From NCBI GenBank assembly GCA_022560555.1, contig JADFSZ010000079.1:1-8080 (forward strand): a stretch of DNA of 8,080 nucleotides, written 5' to 3'. Positions 6,279 to 8,080 of the stretch are shown piece after piece. A program made the position numbers and the translations under genes. Source of the stretch: JADFSZ01 sp022560555 [NCBI: PVC group bacterium]. Lineage in GTDB: Bacteria > GCA-001730085 > JADFSZ01. Numbering within the stretch: position 1 is the first letter of the stretch; each line of letters starts with the position of its first letter. The notes under the pieces were generated by a model. It ran no database searches and was not told where the DNA came from. It was given only the letters and a program-made list of their open reading frames with translations.

Positions 6279-6928
6279 AAATCTTGGCTTTAGAAACATC
6301 AAGTTCCTGTGTGAACATTGGGCTTTGTCTTGATTCGGGAATGATTTTTGAGGAAAGTCTGCTTAACCGCGGGTCTCAGTTTATCTTAGGAGCTGTGGAC
6401 AAGCTGCTTAAAGACGCCCGGATAAAACTGGACGATGTTGATGTGTTTGGGATTTCTGTAGGACCGGGTTCTTTTACAGGCTTGCGCGTGGGCTTGAGTT
6501 TTGCTAAGGGCTTTTCTTATTCTTGCCGAAGGCCGCTTGTCGCGGTTGAGAGTTTGAAAGTGTGGGCATCTCCCCTCTGCCGGAAGTCAACAAACATTGT
6601 TGTTTTACTCGATGCCAAAAGAACGTGTGTTTACGGCCAGGCGTTTTTATGTCAAAATGGAATCCCTAAGGCTATTCATGAACCGTTTATGGGGCCGGTC
6701 AAGGACTTTCTAGCGCAAGTGCCGCGGGAATCCGTTTTTGTGGGAAGCGCGTGCGGATTGTATGAAAAAGAGATTCGAGAAATGTTTTCAGATAGCGAAA
6801 AAATCTTTATAGAAAAACAAAATACTCCAAAAGCAAAGGATCTTATTGCGCTCGTTTTACATGACGCGAAAAATAAAAAAATAGAATTTAATCCTGAGGC
6901 TTGTGTTACCCCCATTTATTTCTGGTAG
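6275..6928 (+). CDS. tsaB: tRNA t6A37 biosynthesis protein TsaB (YeaZ family)
   Basis: The 217-residue product is TsaB, the non-catalytic ASKHA-fold paralogue that forms the core with TsaD in t6A synthesis. Motifs: ILALETSSSCVNIGL (residues 3-17), the hallmark FGISVGPGSFTGLRVGLSFAKG (58-79), VESL (91-94) and VVLLDAKRTCVYGQAF (109-124), and the TPIYFW end, which corresponds to the P-x-Y-x-R end common in the family. The common His of the SE-x-LLP-like region is not obvious; the sequence there is NRGSQFILGAVDKLL. The ATG at 6275 overlaps the tsaE stop as ATGA, and no strong SD is seen, which suggests translational coupling. Confidence 0.95.
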   Translation: MKILALETSSSCVNIGLCLDSGMIFEESLLNRGSQFILGAVDKLLKDARIKLDDVDVFGISVGPGSFTGLRVGLSFAKGFSYSCRRPLVAVESLKVWASPLCRKSTNIVVLLDAKRTCVYGQAFLCQNGIPKAIHEPFMGPVKDFLAQVPRESVFVGSACGLYEKEIREMFSDSEKIFIEKQNTPKAKDLIALVLHDAKNKKIEFNPEACVTPIYFW

Positions 6929-6953
6929 CCTTGAGACGAATATGATTGGACAC

Positions 6954-6960
6954 AAGGGAG
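6954..6960 (+). promoter_or_regulatory. Shine-Dalgarno site deciding the DUF212 gene start
   Basis: AAGGGAG lies 9 nt before ATG 6970. The alternative upstream TTG at 6946 has no SD before it and the SD itself would then be inside the gene, so ATG 6970 is preferred. Confidence 0.6.
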
Positions 6961-6969
6961 AGTCTTGTA

Positions 6970-7422
6970 ATGGAAATCCATCCTATTAAAGAATTTATGA
7001 ATAATATGTATTTTTGGGCCGCACTCGCAAGCTGGTTTTTAGCTCAGAGTATTAAAGTCGCCTATAATTGCTACAAGCAGAAGCGGTTTGACTTTAGCTG
7101 GTTTTTGGAAACCGGTGGTATGCCCAGCTCTCATACGTCCGCCGTTACGACGATGACAGCGATGTTTGGAGCGCATTTTGGATTTGCGTCTCCGATTTTT
7201 GCGCTTTCAGTGCTTTTAGCTATCATCACGATGTCGGATGCAGCGGGTGTCCGTCGGGCTGCGGGGAAACAGGCTAGGGTATTAAATCAAATCCTTGATG
7301 ATGTGTCTCATCATAAAAAAGTCAAAGCGAAAAAACTACGCGAACTTCTTGGGCACAGTCCCGTGGAGGTATTTGCAGGAATTGCCCTTGGTATCTTTGT
7401 GGCCATCCTTTTTTGTTCATAA
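6970..7422 (+). CDS. DUF212 / YuiD-like divergent PAP2 family membrane protein
   Basis: The 150-residue product matches the DUF212 family, described as divergent PAP2 (phosphatidic acid phosphatase type 2-like). Signatures are FLAQSIKV (residues 23-30), GGMPSSHTSAVTTM (49-62), SDAAGVRRAAGKQARVLNQI (89-108) and ELLGHSPVEVFAGIALGI (125-142). Hydrophobic segments at about 14-30, 72-88 and 134-149 indicate an inner-membrane protein. PSSH and the later GHSPVEV recall the PAP2 phosphatase motifs, so a lipid-phosphate phosphatase activity is plausible but unproven for the family. It follows tsaB by 41 nt and is probably in the same transcript. A 158-residue version from TTG 6946 is less likely because the SD favours 6970. 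Confidence 0.9.
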   Translation: MEIHPIKEFMNNMYFWAALASWFLAQSIKVAYNCYKQKRFDFSWFLETGGMPSSHTSAVTTMTAMFGAHFGFASPIFALSVLLAIITMSDAAGVRRAAGKQARVLNQILDDVSHHKKVKAKKLRELLGHSPVEVFAGIALGIFVAILFCS

Positions 7423-7434
7423 AGAACCAATGAA

Positions 7435-7463
7435 TTGACCCCTCCACAGAATTATGCTAAAAT
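7435..7463 (+). promoter_or_regulatory. Extended -10 promoter for the TPR/LysM gene
   Basis: -35 TTGACC (7435-7440, 5 of 6), a 17-nt spacer, and -10 TAAAAT (7458-7463, 5 of 6) preceded by TGC, an extended -10 element. The predicted start is near 7470, about 36 nt before the ATG at 7506. It separates this gene from the tsaE-tsaB-DUF212 group, although no terminator hairpin is visible after the DUF212 stop. Confidence 0.75.
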
Positions 7464-7505
7464 TTAATTTAACTAAAAGCAGGTATACTCGTTATTGATC
7501 CGCCT

Positions 7506-8080
7506 ATGTTACGCATGTTTATCACAAGCGCATTTCTCCTAAGCCTATTTTTATTAACCGGTTTTTCTCCCCGGGATCTCTCAGCAGAGCACTCGGCCAA
7601 TGCTCAAAACTTTCCTGAAACTTCTCGTAAACTCGAGCAGGACGGTATCATGTACAATAAAGGTCTTTATGCCATAGAAGAGGGGAAGACAGATAAGGCC
7701 ATGACGATTTTTCAGGCTCTTATTGCCGAGTTTCCGCAAGGCCGGTATACGTCTAACGCTAAATATGAACGTGCGCGTATTTATCGAAAAAACGGAAATA
7801 TTTCTAAGGCGGCACAGGACTTAAAAGAGGTTATTGACCTCCCCTTATCACGTAAAACAGTCCCGGCCATGTTCGAGCTTGCTAAGATATACGAAAGTCA
7901 GAAAAAATATTCCGACGCATTGGGCTTGTATAAGAGGATCATTGAAGATCATCCGAATTCGGAAAATATTACCGTGGCCATTCACAAAAGAAATGAGGTG
8001 AACACAATTTTGTTATTTTCGAAATATCCGGCTTCCTTCAGCTTTGAATATACTGTGAATCCGGGAGATTCTCTTTATAA
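7506..8080 (+). CDS. Exported TPR-repeat protein, probably with a LysM domain, 3' end outside window
   Basis: A frame from ATG 7506 is open to the right edge (191 residues visible). The N terminus MLRMFITSAFLLSLFLLTGF is a signal peptide; plausible cleavage is after LSA (27) or ANA (33). No lipobox Cys is seen. Residues about 48-153 form tandem TPR-like helical pairs with recurring patterns: GKTDKAMTIFQALIAEFP, GNISKAAQDLKEVI and KKYSDALGLYKRIIEDHP. This resembles periplasmic TPR proteins such as the YbgF/BamD type. The last visible residues, FEYTVNPGDSLY, look like the start of a LysM (peptidoglycan-binding) domain, usually YTVxxGDSLxxIA. Role is probably in the cell envelope; the exact function is unknown. 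No SD precedes the ATG, and an in-frame ATG at 7515 is an alternative. Confidence 0.75.
   Translation, partial: MLRMFITSAFLLSLFLLTGFSPRDLSAEHSANAQNFPETSRKLEQDGIMYNKGLYAIEEGKTDKAMTIFQALIAEFPQGRYTSNAKYERARIYRKNGNISKAAQDLKEVIDLPLSRKTVPAMFELAKIYESQKKYSDALGLYKRIIEDHPNSENITVAIHKRNEVNTILLFSKYPASFSFEYTVNPGDSLY

Overview
The window is about 8 kb of bacterial chromosome made mostly of core information-processing genes. It uses the standard code (TGA ends tsf and tsaE), has sigma-70-type promoters, clear Shine-Dalgarno sites on some genes, and very tight gene packing. By eye the GC content is in the 40s. The rpsB-tsf-pyrH-frr block is typical of bacteria in general. The PHM-like copper monooxygenase relative and the secreted TPR/LysM protein fit a diderm lineage such as the PVC/Omnitrophota group. 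That placement is a weak inference; nothing here fixes the phylum. I see no mobile element, CRISPR array, phage gene or defence system.

Layout. Positions 1-653 (+) hold the C-terminal part of a secreted-type, copper type II monooxygenase-like protein. Facing it on the minus strand is tRNA-Lys(TTT)-tRNA-Glu(TTC) at 809-658, with its own promoter whose -35 box lies in the last codons of frr. The minus-strand operon rpsB-tsf-pyrH-frr (3979-866) follows, read from a strong extended -10 promoter at 4056-4084. The genes overlap or abut, and the S2 protein has a long charged C-terminal tail. Upstream of that, still on the minus strand, is a CCA-adding enzyme/poly(A) polymerase family gene with an HD domain (5468-4140).

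The 5469-5683 gap carries back-to-back promoters: one for cca leftwards and one for tRNA-Phe rightwards. On the plus strand come tRNA-Phe(GAA) with encoded CCA, tsaE, tsaB and a DUF212 (YuiD-like, divergent PAP2) membrane protein. A new promoter then drives an exported TPR protein that runs off the right edge just as a probable LysM domain begins.

How the genes work together. Most of the window serves translation: ribosomal protein S2, EF-Ts, ribosome recycling factor, three tRNAs, the enzyme that adds CCA to the two tRNAs lacking it, and two proteins of t6A37 tRNA modification. tRNA-Lys(UUU) in this window is itself an expected t6A substrate. The most notable details are regulatory: a TTG start for rpsB chosen by SD spacing, a tRNA promoter embedded in frr, and a tRNA placed directly ahead of tsaE with no visible SD between them.
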